Source: an uncultured Actinomycetes bacterium (GTDB taxonomy: Bacteria > Actinomycetota > Actinomycetes > Nanopelagicales > Nanopelagicaceae). From it: DNA of 11,634 nucleotides. Below are positions 1 to 6,876 of the stretch, piece by piece. How positions within the stretch are numbered: position 1 is the first letter of the stretch; each line of letters opens with the position of its first letter. The position numbers and the translations under genes are program-made. The notes beneath the pieces were generated by a model that ran no database searches, was not told where the DNA came from, and was given only the letters and a program-made list of their open reading frames with translations. The stretch is taken from NCBI GenBank assembly GCA_903928395.1, contig CAIYQS010000083.1, positions 1 to 11,634 of the forward strand, in the 5' to 3' direction.

Positions 1-150
1 ATAGGCTGCAAAATTCTTGGTTGCCCAGAACTTGGCCGCATAGGACTTGGCGTGTGTTGTATGTGTAGCCGTTGTGCTTGGCACACACGCCAAATAGGCA
101 GCAGAATAGACAGCACTTGATGTGCTGGTTCCGCGTAGTGTCGTTGACAC
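1..150 (-). CDS. small unrecognised protein, 5' part only (runs off left edge)
   Basis: Reading frame starting with GTG at 150 and open for 50 codons to the window edge, so only the N-terminal part is visible. The start is chosen because a full AAGGAGG ribosome-binding site lies 5 bases upstream and an in-frame TAG lies a few codons further up. The peptide is rich in Ser, Thr and Ala in its first 33 residues. From residue 34 it changes to a period-5 pattern (AKSYA, AKFWA, TKNFA, then AY), i.e. a basic residue and an aromatic residue every five positions. It has one Cys and no membrane segment or signal peptide that I can see. I do not recognise a family. In mycobacteria the region next to uvrD2 holds a mycoredoxin gene and whiB7, and this peptide resembles neither. 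A chance open frame of this length is possible; the promoter, ribosome-binding site and peptide periodicity argue for a real gene. Confidence 0.5.
   Translation of the reverse strand, partial: MSTTLRGTSTSSAVYSAAYLACVPSTTATHTTHAKSYAAKFWATKNFAAY
47..93. repeat. 11-bp perfect inverted repeat inside the left-edge gene
   Basis: TTGGCGTGTGT (47-57) is exactly complementary to ACACACGCCAA (83-93), with 25 bases between. The right arm can also form a smaller hairpin with its flank (TTGGC at 78-82 with GCCAA at 89-93, loop of 6). It could give the mRNA of the small gene a secondary structure about 60 bases after its start. No T-run follows, so it is not a terminator. Confidence 0.5.
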
Positions 151-155
151 AGTTG

Positions 156-162
156 CCTCCTT
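156..162 (-). promoter_or_regulatory. strong Shine-Dalgarno site of the left-edge gene
   Basis: AAGGAGG on the minus strand, 5 bases before the GTG at 148-150. It is the best ribosome-binding site in the window and is what decides the start of the small left-edge gene. Confidence 0.6.
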
Positions 163-169
163 GGCTTTA

Positions 170-199
170 ACTATCTAAACAATTCAACCGATTGGTCAA
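170..199 (-). promoter_or_regulatory. candidate promoter of the left-edge gene
   Basis: On the minus strand, TTGACC (194-199, five of six bases of a sigma-70-type -35) is followed after 18 bases by GATAGT (170-175). An alternative -10, TAGATA (172-177), gives a 16-base spacer. Transcription would start just upstream of the AAGGAGG site, giving a leader of about 20 bases. The uvrD2 terminator lies directly upstream, so an independent promoter is expected here. Read by eye only. Confidence 0.4.
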
Positions 200-252
200 A
201 TTCCCGCGACAGTCCGATAAGGGTACGGGGGCGATATCTATTCGTGCAACTT

Positions 253-286
253 AATTAAATTAATAAATCTCGACTATTTGTCGAGA
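253..286 (-). terminator. likely intrinsic terminator of nudC-uvrD2
   Basis: A perfect 7-bp inverted repeat (268-274 with 280-286; arms TCTCGAC and GTCGAGA) encloses a 5-base loop. On the minus strand it is followed immediately by a T/A-rich run with TTTATT and AATTTAATT. The uvrD2 stop codon TAG (274-276) lies in the loop and the foot of the stem, so termination is placed right at the end of the gene. The stem is short and only moderately GC-rich. No T-rich tail follows on the plus strand, so it should work for minus-strand transcription only. Confidence 0.55.
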
Positions 287-1905
287 ATCAGGGGTGCCAG
301 AAATTCACTTGGCTCCCCCGAATAACTCACATGAACTGTGCGCTTAGCCCGCGTAAGCCCTACGTAGAAAAGTCGACGTTCTTCCTCAACTTCGTTGCCC
401 AAGGGCAAAATCCCATCATTTACGCTCACAAGGAAGACGTGATCCCACTCCAACCCCTTAGCAGCGTGAAGGGTCGAAAGCACCACGCCAGGAAGGGTGG
501 GAGGGTTGTTCTGCTCGGCGCGATCTTCCAATTCCCGAAGGAAGGTCCGCAGCGTCGGCGCCCCAGCCTCCTTCATTGTGGTCGCTAGGGTAAGAAAAGC
601 CCGGACATAATCCGTGCTTCCAAATGGCTGTAATACTGACTTCAAATCATGGAGCCAATCGTTACCTTCTGAAGGTAGTACCGATGCGCTGCGAATCACC
701 CGCATCGCATCACGAACTTCGGTCCGATCGAAGAAGCGCTCGCTATTTTTTAATTGGGTTTCAATCCCGTGGGCTTTAAGCGCAGCTTCAAATGAATCAA
801 GCCCAGAATTCGTGCGAGCTAAGATTGCGATGTCAGAGTGCGTCTTGCCGAGTTTAGTTATCGAATCCACAACCGCCTTGACCTCTGAGTGTGCGGTACT
901 AAATGCGCGAAGTTCAAGTTTTTCACCGCGCTCATTGACAGAGGTAAGTTCATGATCATCGTGCGAAACTCCAGCTTTGAGAATTCGATTTGCCGTTTCA
1001 ATGATTTCTGGAGTTGACCTGTAGCCACGCGTTAACTTAATAATGGGAGCTTTTGGAAAACGATGCGTAAACCCAAGTAAGAATTGCGAACTTGCCCCAG
1101 CAAATGAATAAATGGTCTGCGCCGCATCTCCCACAACGCAGATGTCATCCCGATTGCCCAACCACAAATTAAGGAGGCGTTGTTGCAAAGGCGAAACATC
1201 TTGGTATTCGTCCACCGTAAAATATCGATATTGATCTCGAATCCGTTCTCGGACATCGCGATCTTCTTCTAACATCCCAACCGTTAGTAAAAGCACATCT
1301 TCGAAATCGATGATCCGCTCTTGATGCTTGAGAGTTTCATACGCCTGATAAACCTTTGCGATTTCGGCGAAGTTCTCTTTGTCCGGCCGACCATTTGGAA
1401 TTCGAAGTGTCCGTCCAACGGAAAGGGCTTCTTCAACATAGTCACTTGGGGCAGTTTGCAGCGCTTTAGCCCACTCAATTTCCCCGCTTATTTCTCGAAG
1501 TGTGGAAACTCCCGGGACAAGCGTGGTGTCGCTCAAATTCATCGCTTCGCCAAGAAAACTTCCCTTAGAAGTTAATAGCTTCGGAAAGCTACCTCCGAAT
1601 GAATATGGCCAGAAATACATCAACTGCTTGAGCGCTGCTGAGTGAAAAGTTCGAGCCGCAGCGTTCGGGACTCCCAAGGTCCTAAGTCGCGCGCGCATCT
1701 CACCGGCTGCTCGAGCCGTAAAAGTCAGCGCTAACGTTTTTGTTGGATCGGTGACACCCGCAGCAACCGCGTATGCGATGCGGTGGGTGATTACTCGGGT
1801 CTTACCGGTTCCGGCGCCGGCAATAATGCACAGTGGTCCCCGAATATTTGTTACTGCACTTCGTTGCTCTGGATCTAATCCAACAAGAATCTCTTCGAGT
1901 TCCAT
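274..1905 (-). CDS. uvrD2: UvrD2-type superfamily 1 DNA helicase, short form
   Basis: ATP-dependent 3'-5' DNA helicase of the UvrD/PcrA/Rep group, 543 residues, acting in cytoplasmic DNA repair. Motifs run in order: Q motif LDPEQR (10-15), Walker A AGAGTGKT (29-36), motif Ia TFTARAAGEM (61-70), Walker B/motif II DEYQD (232-236), motif III with GDAAQTIYSFAGAS (259-272), motif IV GYRST, motif V LSTLHAAKGLEWD (476-488) and motif VI EERRLFYVGLTRAK (508-521). I place the start at the ATG at 1903-1905. It has AAGG six bases upstream and lies 8 bases after the nudC stop. A GTG further up (1968) would add 21 unconserved residues inside nudC. The protein ends 22 residues after motif VI. Mycobacterial UvrD2 is about 700 residues and continues into an HRDC domain and a tetracysteine domain, both absent here. 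Assignment to UvrD2 rests on the neighbouring nudC and adnAB; PcrA/UvrD1 is less likely. Confidence 0.9.
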   Translation of the reverse strand: MELEEILVGLDPEQRSAVTNIRGPLCIIAGAGTGKTRVITHRIAYAVAAGVTDPTKTLALTFTARAAGEMRARLRTLGVPNAAARTFHSAALKQLMYFWPYSFGGSFPKLLTSKGSFLGEAMNLSDTTLVPGVSTLREISGEIEWAKALQTAPSDYVEEALSVGRTLRIPNGRPDKENFAEIAKVYQAYETLKHQERIIDFEDVLLLTVGMLEEDRDVRERIRDQYRYFTVDEYQDVSPLQQRLLNLWLGNRDDICVVGDAAQTIYSFAGASSQFLLGFTHRFPKAPIIKLTRGYRSTPEIIETANRILKAGVSHDDHELTSVNERGEKLELRAFSTAHSEVKAVVDSITKLGKTHSDIAILARTNSGLDSFEAALKAHGIETQLKNSERFFDRTEVRDAMRVIRSASVLPSEGNDWLHDLKSVLQPFGSTDYVRAFLTLATTMKEAGAPTLRTFLRELEDRAEQNNPPTLPGVVLSTLHAAKGLEWDHVFLVSVNDGILPLGNEVEEERRLFYVGLTRAKRTVHVSYSGEPSEFLAPLILDK

Positions 1906-1913
1906 AGGTAGCC

Positions 1914-2813
1914 TTACGGACGCCAAGTTTCTGCACCAGGAAGTGGTGGGCGATCCGAGCCATACCACGCTTGAATCATCGCCCTTGCAACACTAATTGA
2001 TGGCGGAAGTAAGAGCGTTCCTTCGGTAATTGCGGCATATAGGTCATTACGGGTGAACCATTGGATTTCAACAATCTCTTGGCCATCTGGTCTGGCATTT
2101 TCTGGATCTTGAATCGTTGCTTCAAAGGCAATCATCAATGATTGCGGGAAGGGCCAAGGTTGTGAACCCAAGTAATTTATATCGGCAACGGCGACTCCAG
2201 CCTCCTCCGCGACTTCACGCACAACGCATTGCTCGAAGGATTCTCCAGCCTCTACGAAACCGGCGAATGTCGAAAAACGATGTTCAGGCCAAACGCTCTG
2301 CCGCCCTAACAGTATTCGATCATCTTTATCTTTTACTAAGACGATAATCGCGGGATCGGTTCGCGGATAATGCTCGTGACCGTTTGAGCAGTGTCGGAGT
2401 GATCCACCTTGCGCTGGATGCGTCGAAGCTCCGCAAGTTGAACAGATTGGATTCTTGTGGTGCCAGTGTGCAACGGCTTGGCCATGCACTGCGAGGCCGA
2501 TTTCAAGTCCACTGAGTTCTGAGCTAATTTCACGGAGCGACTTGTAATCTTCATCGGCTCCAATATTTACCTCCGAGCACCAGAGAAAATAGAAATTCGA
2601 GTCCATTTGACCCAAGAAAATTCTCTCGCCTGCTCCGGAAATCTGGTCACTGTTCAAAAAGGCCAATCGACCGCCATCGGTTAAAAATGCTTCTCCATTG
2701 AAATGAATAATCTCTGCAATGAGCCAGGCGGCGCTCACCGCCTCATCATTTGAGCGGATATGAGCTGCCCGATCGATCTTTGAACGGGAAAGCGGCAAAT
2801 TCAAGATTTTCAT
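1914..2813 (-). CDS. nudC: NADH pyrophosphatase / NAD-cap hydrolase NudC (Nudix)
   Basis: Nudix hydrolase of the NudC branch, 299 residues. The family splits NADH into NMNH and AMP, and in E. coli also removes NAD caps from RNA. The central zinc ribbon has CSTC at 124-127 and Cys142. The usual fourth Cys is replaced by a stretch with His146 and His148, so the last ligand is probably a His. The Nudix box spans 185-207 and fits the GX5EX7REUXEEXGU pattern (GFVEAGE ... REVAEEAGV). The NudC signature SQPWPFPQS follows at 217-225 and separates this branch from other Nudix enzymes. The N-terminal third is the divergent domain typical of full-length NudC. The ATG at 2811-2813 has no obvious ribosome-binding site, suggesting a leaderless or near-leaderless transcript. 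It ends in TAA, 8 bases before uvrD2, so the two probably form an operon. Confidence 0.95.
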   Translation of the reverse strand: MKILNLPLSRSKIDRAAHIRSNDEAVSAAWLIAEIIHFNGEAFLTDGGRLAFLNSDQISGAGERIFLGQMDSNFYFLWCSEVNIGADEDYKSLREISSELSGLEIGLAVHGQAVAHWHHKNPICSTCGASTHPAQGGSLRHCSNGHEHYPRTDPAIIVLVKDKDDRILLGRQSVWPEHRFSTFAGFVEAGESFEQCVVREVAEEAGVAVADINYLGSQPWPFPQSLMIAFEATIQDPENARPDGQEIVEIQWFTRNDLYAAITEGTLLLPPSISVARAMIQAWYGSDRPPLPGAETWRP

Positions 2814-2822
2814 TAGGAGGCG

Positions 2823-2835
2823 ACCCTACTAGCCT
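2823..2835. promoter_or_regulatory. candidate divergent -10 elements in the 28-base gap
   Basis: Only 28 bases separate the start codons of nudC (minus) and the phosphodiesterase gene (plus), and neither has a correctly placed ribosome-binding site. On the plus strand TAGCCT (2830-2835) fits TANNNT and leaves 6 bases before the ATG at 2842, the spacing expected of a leaderless transcript. On the minus strand TAGGGT (2828 down to 2823) fits TANNNT and lies 9 bases before the nudC ATG. Leaderless genes are common in actinobacteria. The consensus is weak, so this is a proposal. Confidence 0.3.
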
Positions 2836-2841
2836 CACCTC

Positions 2842-3627
2842 ATGAAGGTCATCTCATGGAATATTTTCAACGGCCAAGCAGCAGACCCTAGGCAACCAGT
2901 CCCCCCGCTCAAGGAGTCCATCCAAGCTGCGGTTTCTCTCGTTGGTTGCGACGTCATAGCCGTGCAAGAAGTGGATGAAAATCAACCACGCTCCGGTTCG
3001 GTACATCAAATGGAGGTAGTCGCCGAAGCGATCGCGGCGGCGCATTGGGGATATGCACGCGCAGTAATAGGCACTCCCGGTTTTGGGTGGCGTAAACCAA
3101 CGGCAGAAGAAAAAATCATTCACTCAGATTCCGCTCTCCCCGGATATGGAATCGGCTTGGCCTCCAGAATTCCGGTAAAAAATTGGCATCGTGTGGATCT
3201 TCCAGCCTCCTGGTTTGGATTTGCGCTGGCGTATCCAACGGACAAGGGATTCCGATTGAAGTATGCAAAAGATGAGCCACGAGTTGCAATCATTGCTGAG
3301 TTGGAAAATGGATTCACGGTTGCAGCGACACATTTATCCTTTGTGCCATTTTGGAATTACTTTCAATTGCTCAAGCTCATGCGTTATATGAAAAAATTAC
3401 CAGGTGCGCCGCTAATAATCGGTGACATAAATCTTCCTTGGAATATTCCCCCACACTTCACCTCGTGGAAATCATTGGTGAGCAAGAAGACTTTTCCTGC
3501 TTACAAACCAGCGTTGCAATTTGATTACCTACTCTGCCCAACATCTCTGAAAGCACAACCGCTAGAAATACCTACTTCTAGATTAAGCGATCACATGCCT
3601 ATAGGTGCAAATATCGAATTAAATTAG
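2842..3627 (+). CDS. endonuclease/exonuclease/phosphatase (EEP) family protein
   Basis: Metal-dependent phosphodiesterase fold shared by exonuclease III, DNase I and sphingomyelinases; 261 residues. The family's catalytic pattern is complete: Asn7 in SWNIFNG, Glu43 in VQEVDE, His164 in AATHLSF, Asp195/Asn197 in IGDINL, Asp228 in FDYLL, and the C-terminal SDHMPI (249-254). No signal peptide or membrane segment is evident, so it is probably cytoplasmic. The start is the ATG that begins MKVISWN, the usual N-terminus of the family; there is no ribosome-binding site in the right place. It is the only clear plus-strand gene here and its end overlaps the end of adnB by 9 bases in a convergent arrangement. 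The substrate cannot be told from the sequence: DNA, a phosphorylated metabolite or a lipid headgroup are all possible. Its place between adnB and nudC is occupied in mycobacteria by an ion-channel gene. Confidence 0.88.
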   Translation: MKVISWNIFNGQAADPRQPVPPLKESIQAAVSLVGCDVIAVQEVDENQPRSGSVHQMEVVAEAIAAAHWGYARAVIGTPGFGWRKPTAEEKIIHSDSALPGYGIGLASRIPVKNWHRVDLPASWFGFALAYPTDKGFRLKYAKDEPRVAIIAELENGFTVAATHLSFVPFWNYFQLLKLMRYMKKLPGAPLIIGDINLPWNIPPHFTSWKSLVSKKTFPAYKPALQFDYLLCPTSLKAQPLEIPTSRLSDHMPIGANIELN

Positions 3628-6600
3628 CTCCACAGACCCGATAATTGCTGCAATCTCGTCGGTATTTGAAAGATTTTCGCGGTACACCGTCTGATTGTCT
3701 GCAACGTAATGAAACGCGGCGCGAATCTTTTCGATCGGAATTCCGTGCGACATGGAATACGCCAATCTATACATCGCCAATTGAATGGAAGCGTTCTCTA
3801 GATCTTCACCTGCTTTAACTCGCCCGGTCTTCCAGTCGACAACTTCGTACATATCTCCGTCGCGGTAGACGGCATCTATTCGTCCGCGTAAGACCACACC
3901 TTGGATCACGGTTTCAAATCCCTCTTCTACCGCAATGGGGTTACGTTTTGACCACTTAGATGCGAGCCACTTCTCCTGCAATTCCGCCAGCGGGACATCC
4001 GCGGGAGCAGTTGGGTCCAAAAAGTCTTCATCGAAGAGAGTTTGGGCGCCGAACTGACGTTCTACCCAGAGATGGAATTGCGTGCCCCGCTTTGCATATT
4101 GATCAATATGGCGTGGCATTGGCCTACGAATGTCGCTGGCGAGTTGCGCGAGGCCATTGTTCATCGTAATCAAAGTAGAGACGCTCAGTCGCTGCGGGAG
4201 GAAGACCAATTCGGCCTTTTTAGTCTGGTGCACCTCATGGATGAGTGCTTTTGCATCTAGAAGAAGTGAATAACGATAAGGATCCGTTTCAGTTTTCAGG
4301 GCGGTTTCAATTTCTATTGGAGCAGATTGCTCAACTAATTTTGCAGATTGCACAATCAGCATCGAGCGCTCGCTTATAACCGGCCATATTTCAGTTCTGG
4401 GTTCAGCGATCGCAGGATTTTCTGCGGGAGCCACCGCATTGGAAAGAATTGCTTGCGCATCGCTCGCCGAAATGAAGTCATACACCATAGTGAATAATTC
4501 GCTCTGATCCACTGCTTCCTTGCCATCGCGGAACCACGATGCAGTACAGAGCAGATGTGATTTTGCCCGAGTAAAGGCAACGTAGCCCAGTCGCAATTCT
4601 TCGAGATAATGACGAGCCTTGTGGGCATCCTCAAATCGTGCGACTGCCTTGCTGACTTCTGAAGCCTTAAGCGCTGAGCCGCCGGTGGGAAATTCAAAAT
4701 CTGTTAGCTGCAGTCGATCACCACGAAACCTTATTGGCAGTGAACCCGAATACTTGATCCATGATGAGGAGCGCGAAGATTTGTTGGGAAAGACATCTTT
4801 GAGCAATCCTGGAACAACAACGACATCCCACTCTGCGCCCTTAGCCGCGTGAATCGTGAGAATCTGAATTGCGCGGTTGTCTACGGTTACTGTTGCGGGT
4901 TTAAGGCCACCCTCTCGCTTTTCGGCGGTTTCAAGCCAACTCAGGAATGCCGAAATCGTTCCGCCAGTTTTTTGAAAAGCAGCCGCTTCATCCAAGAATT
5001 TATCTAAATGCCTTCTGCCGTTCTGCCAACCATCGCGAACTAACGTTTCACAATCCAAGCCAAGAAAACGTTCGGCGGTTGAGATTTTGTCAGTGATGGA
5101 GCCAGTCATTACGCGGCGGAGCGAGGTTAAGTCACGTGAAAATTTCTTTAGCCTGGACAAGCCTTCCCCGGAGAAACTGGTGCTTGGAGCCTCGTTGATG
5201 AGTTCGAGGGCTTCAATGATGGAACCGATCGCAAAATCATTGGCATCTAGATTCTCTTCGAGTCCAAACTCCAAAATAGCTTCAAGTCGATCACTTCGGC
5301 GGCTATTAGAGCGCCGGGCAATCTCACGGGAAAATGAACCAAGTGCCGCAAGATCCTTGGGTCCGAGTGCCAAATATGGACCCACCAGCAAGCGCGCAAG
5401 AGCGGAACCCGCATCTGGATAGGTAATAGTGCGGAGCAGAGCAATGATGTCAGCGATTTCGGGGATGTGGATAAGGCCACCGACCCCAATAACTTCGGTC
5501 GGAAGATTGCGTTCGCGCAGCGCCATCTCAATGAGGGGGATGTATGACTTCACGCGAACTAATACCGCAAAACTCGATCGATCCTCCTCCTTACGTTGCA
5601 TACGGGTCGGGTCGTGCCAAAGCTCACTCATGTACTGAGCGATGGCGGCCGCTTCTTCTGCGGGCGTGACGTAGAGGCCACAAGAAAGTTGACCTGGCCC
5701 CGCACCTGGCCGTGAGCGCAACTCTTTAACACCAAAGCTAAGTCCGGCTGCCTCAGAAATTCGATCCACAACGAGATTGGAGAAATCGAGGATTTGCTGA
5801 TCATTGCGCCACGTTGTGAGTAGATCGAATTCAACACAATTACCACCAAAGGTTGAACTAAAAGTGGAGAGCGTTTCGGCACTTGCACCCCGCCAGCCGT
5901 AAATAGCTTGATTGGGATCCCCAACCGCTGTCACCGCATGACCATTTCCAAATAGCGACGATAGGAAACGAACTTGTGAGTACGACGTGTCTTGGTACTC
6001 ATCGAGTAAGACAACTTTGTATCGCGCGCGTTCGATCTCAGAGATTTCGGGGACTAATTCAACTAATTTGGCGGCATAAGACATCTGATCATTGAAGGTC
6101 AATTGCCCAGTCAAAAGTCGGTGTTCATCAAGTTTTTCAACCATCGGCAAAATCGCCAAACGTTCATTTATAGTGGCGAGCGCATCACGCACAACATCGT
6201 TGCCACCGATAGTTACCGCTTGAAGTTGCGCTAAGAAATCTTCGAGGAATGGGCGAATCTCTGCTGCCGAACTATTGTGCTCTCCGAGTTCCGCAGATAG
6301 CGCCATCACTGCATCCACAACAAATTCTGGTTTGTGTGCGATGTCAAAATCAATTTCCGTGAAACTATTGACGATTGTATAGGTCAGTTGCCAGGCAGCA
6401 GCTTCTCCGAGCGGATCACCATCGGTATCAATTCCCAGTCGAATTCCGTGTTCGGCAAGTGTCCTTCCCGCGTAAGAGTGGTACGTCGACACATCCACTG
6501 AAATATCGATGGGCAAATTGCTACTGTCTGCAGGCGGTATCAATCCCGAACTGCGGAGTTGGCGTAACCGCTTGCGGATCCGAGAGGACAACTCCCCGGC

Positions 6601-6876
6601 TGCTTTACGAGTAAAGGTCAGCCCCAAGATTTCATTGGGGGTTACAACGCCATTTGCAACCAACCAAAGCACGCGCTGAGACATTGTTTCGGTTTTACCA
6701 GATCCGGCTCCGGCAATGATGACAGCGGGTCCAAAATGGCGAGATTCGATGATGGCGCGTTGTTCTGGAGTTGGAGTAATTAATTTATCCCCGCCGCTGG
6801 CAAGCGCTTGTGCAATCTGGAGCGAGGTAATCTCATGGTCTAAGTGGATTTCTCCAGAAATAATCCGAGTTGCCAT
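3619..6876 (-). CDS. adnB: AdnB-like helicase-nuclease subunit of the AdnAB resection complex
   Basis: UvrD-like motor fused to a C-terminal RecB-type nuclease, 1085 residues, close to the size of mycobacterial AdnB. In mycobacteria AdnAB resects double-strand breaks and AdnB is the leading ATP-driven motor. The motor is complete: PTPEQRAII (35-43), Walker A AGAGSGKT (55-62), LTFTRKAAGEL (86-96), DEYQD (292-296), motif III GDPNQAIYGWRGAS (319-332), TTWRND (354-359), motif V ILTIHAAKGAEWD (672-684) and motif VI GYVAFTRAK (764-772). The nuclease core is also complete: His935 in RGTQFHLWVE, Asp1001 in GRIDAVY, Asp1014 and Lys1016 in VVDWKTG, and Gln1032 in QLAMYRLA. No iron-sulphur Cys cluster is present. 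The ATG overlaps the TAA ending the adnA frame as TAATG, with AAGGAG 12 bases upstream, indicating translational coupling. Confidence 0.93.
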   Translation of the reverse strand: MATRIISGEIHLDHEITSLQIAQALASGGDKLITPTPEQRAIIESRHFGPAVIIAGAGSGKTETMSQRVLWLVANGVVTPNEILGLTFTRKAAGELSSRIRKRLRQLRSSGLIPPADSSNLPIDISVDVSTYHSYAGRTLAEHGIRLGIDTDGDPLGEAAAWQLTYTIVNSFTEIDFDIAHKPEFVVDAVMALSAELGEHNSSAAEIRPFLEDFLAQLQAVTIGGNDVVRDALATINERLAILPMVEKLDEHRLLTGQLTFNDQMSYAAKLVELVPEISEIERARYKVVLLDEYQDTSYSQVRFLSSLFGNGHAVTAVGDPNQAIYGWRGASAETLSTFSSTFGGNCVEFDLLTTWRNDQQILDFSNLVVDRISEAAGLSFGVKELRSRPGAGPGQLSCGLYVTPAEEAAAIAQYMSELWHDPTRMQRKEEDRSSFAVLVRVKSYIPLIEMALRERNLPTEVIGVGGLIHIPEIADIIALLRTITYPDAGSALARLLVGPYLALGPKDLAALGSFSREIARRSNSRRSDRLEAILEFGLEENLDANDFAIGSIIEALELINEAPSTSFSGEGLSRLKKFSRDLTSLRRVMTGSITDKISTAERFLGLDCETLVRDGWQNGRRHLDKFLDEAAAFQKTGGTISAFLSWLETAEKREGGLKPATVTVDNRAIQILTIHAAKGAEWDVVVVPGLLKDVFPNKSSRSSSWIKYSGSLPIRFRGDRLQLTDFEFPTGGSALKASEVSKAVARFEDAHKARHYLEELRLGYVAFTRAKSHLLCTASWFRDGKEAVDQSELFTMVYDFISASDAQAILSNAVAPAENPAIAEPRTEIWPVISERSMLIVQSAKLVEQSAPIEIETALKTETDPYRYSLLLDAKALIHEVHQTKKAELVFLPQRLSVSTLITMNNGLAQLASDIRRPMPRHIDQYAKRGTQFHLWVERQFGAQTLFDEDFLDPTAPADVPLAELQEKWLASKWSKRNPIAVEEGFETVIQGVVLRGRIDAVYRDGDMYEVVDWKTGRVKAGEDLENASIQLAMYRLAYSMSHGIPIEKIRAAFHYVADNQTVYRENLSNTDEIAAIIGSVELI

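Noticed and set aside
1..118. Cys-rich plus-strand frame opposite the left-edge gene
   Set aside because: Open for 39 codons with several Cys, but it has no visible start signal and is the antisense of the better-supported minus-strand frame.
249..268. T/A-rich stretch with TTAATTAA as an origin or integration site
   Set aside because: It directly follows a hairpin at the end of uvrD2 and is best explained as the terminator tail; no repeat pair or integrase is nearby.
1906..1968. GTG start of uvrD2 at 1968
   Set aside because: It would add 21 residues unlike the family and overlap nudC; the ATG at 1905 has AAGG at a good distance and begins the usual N-terminus.
274..3627. Genome-wide reassignment of TAG to an amino acid
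   Set aside because: uvrD2 (274-276) and the EEP gene (3625-3627) both end in TAG at sensible places, and reading past them gives no conserved extension.
4042..5638. Plus-strand open frames within adnB, and similar ones within uvrD2, adnA and typA
   Set aside because: They lie wholly opposite strongly conserved genes, lack recognisable motifs and have no ribosome-binding sites; they are shadows.
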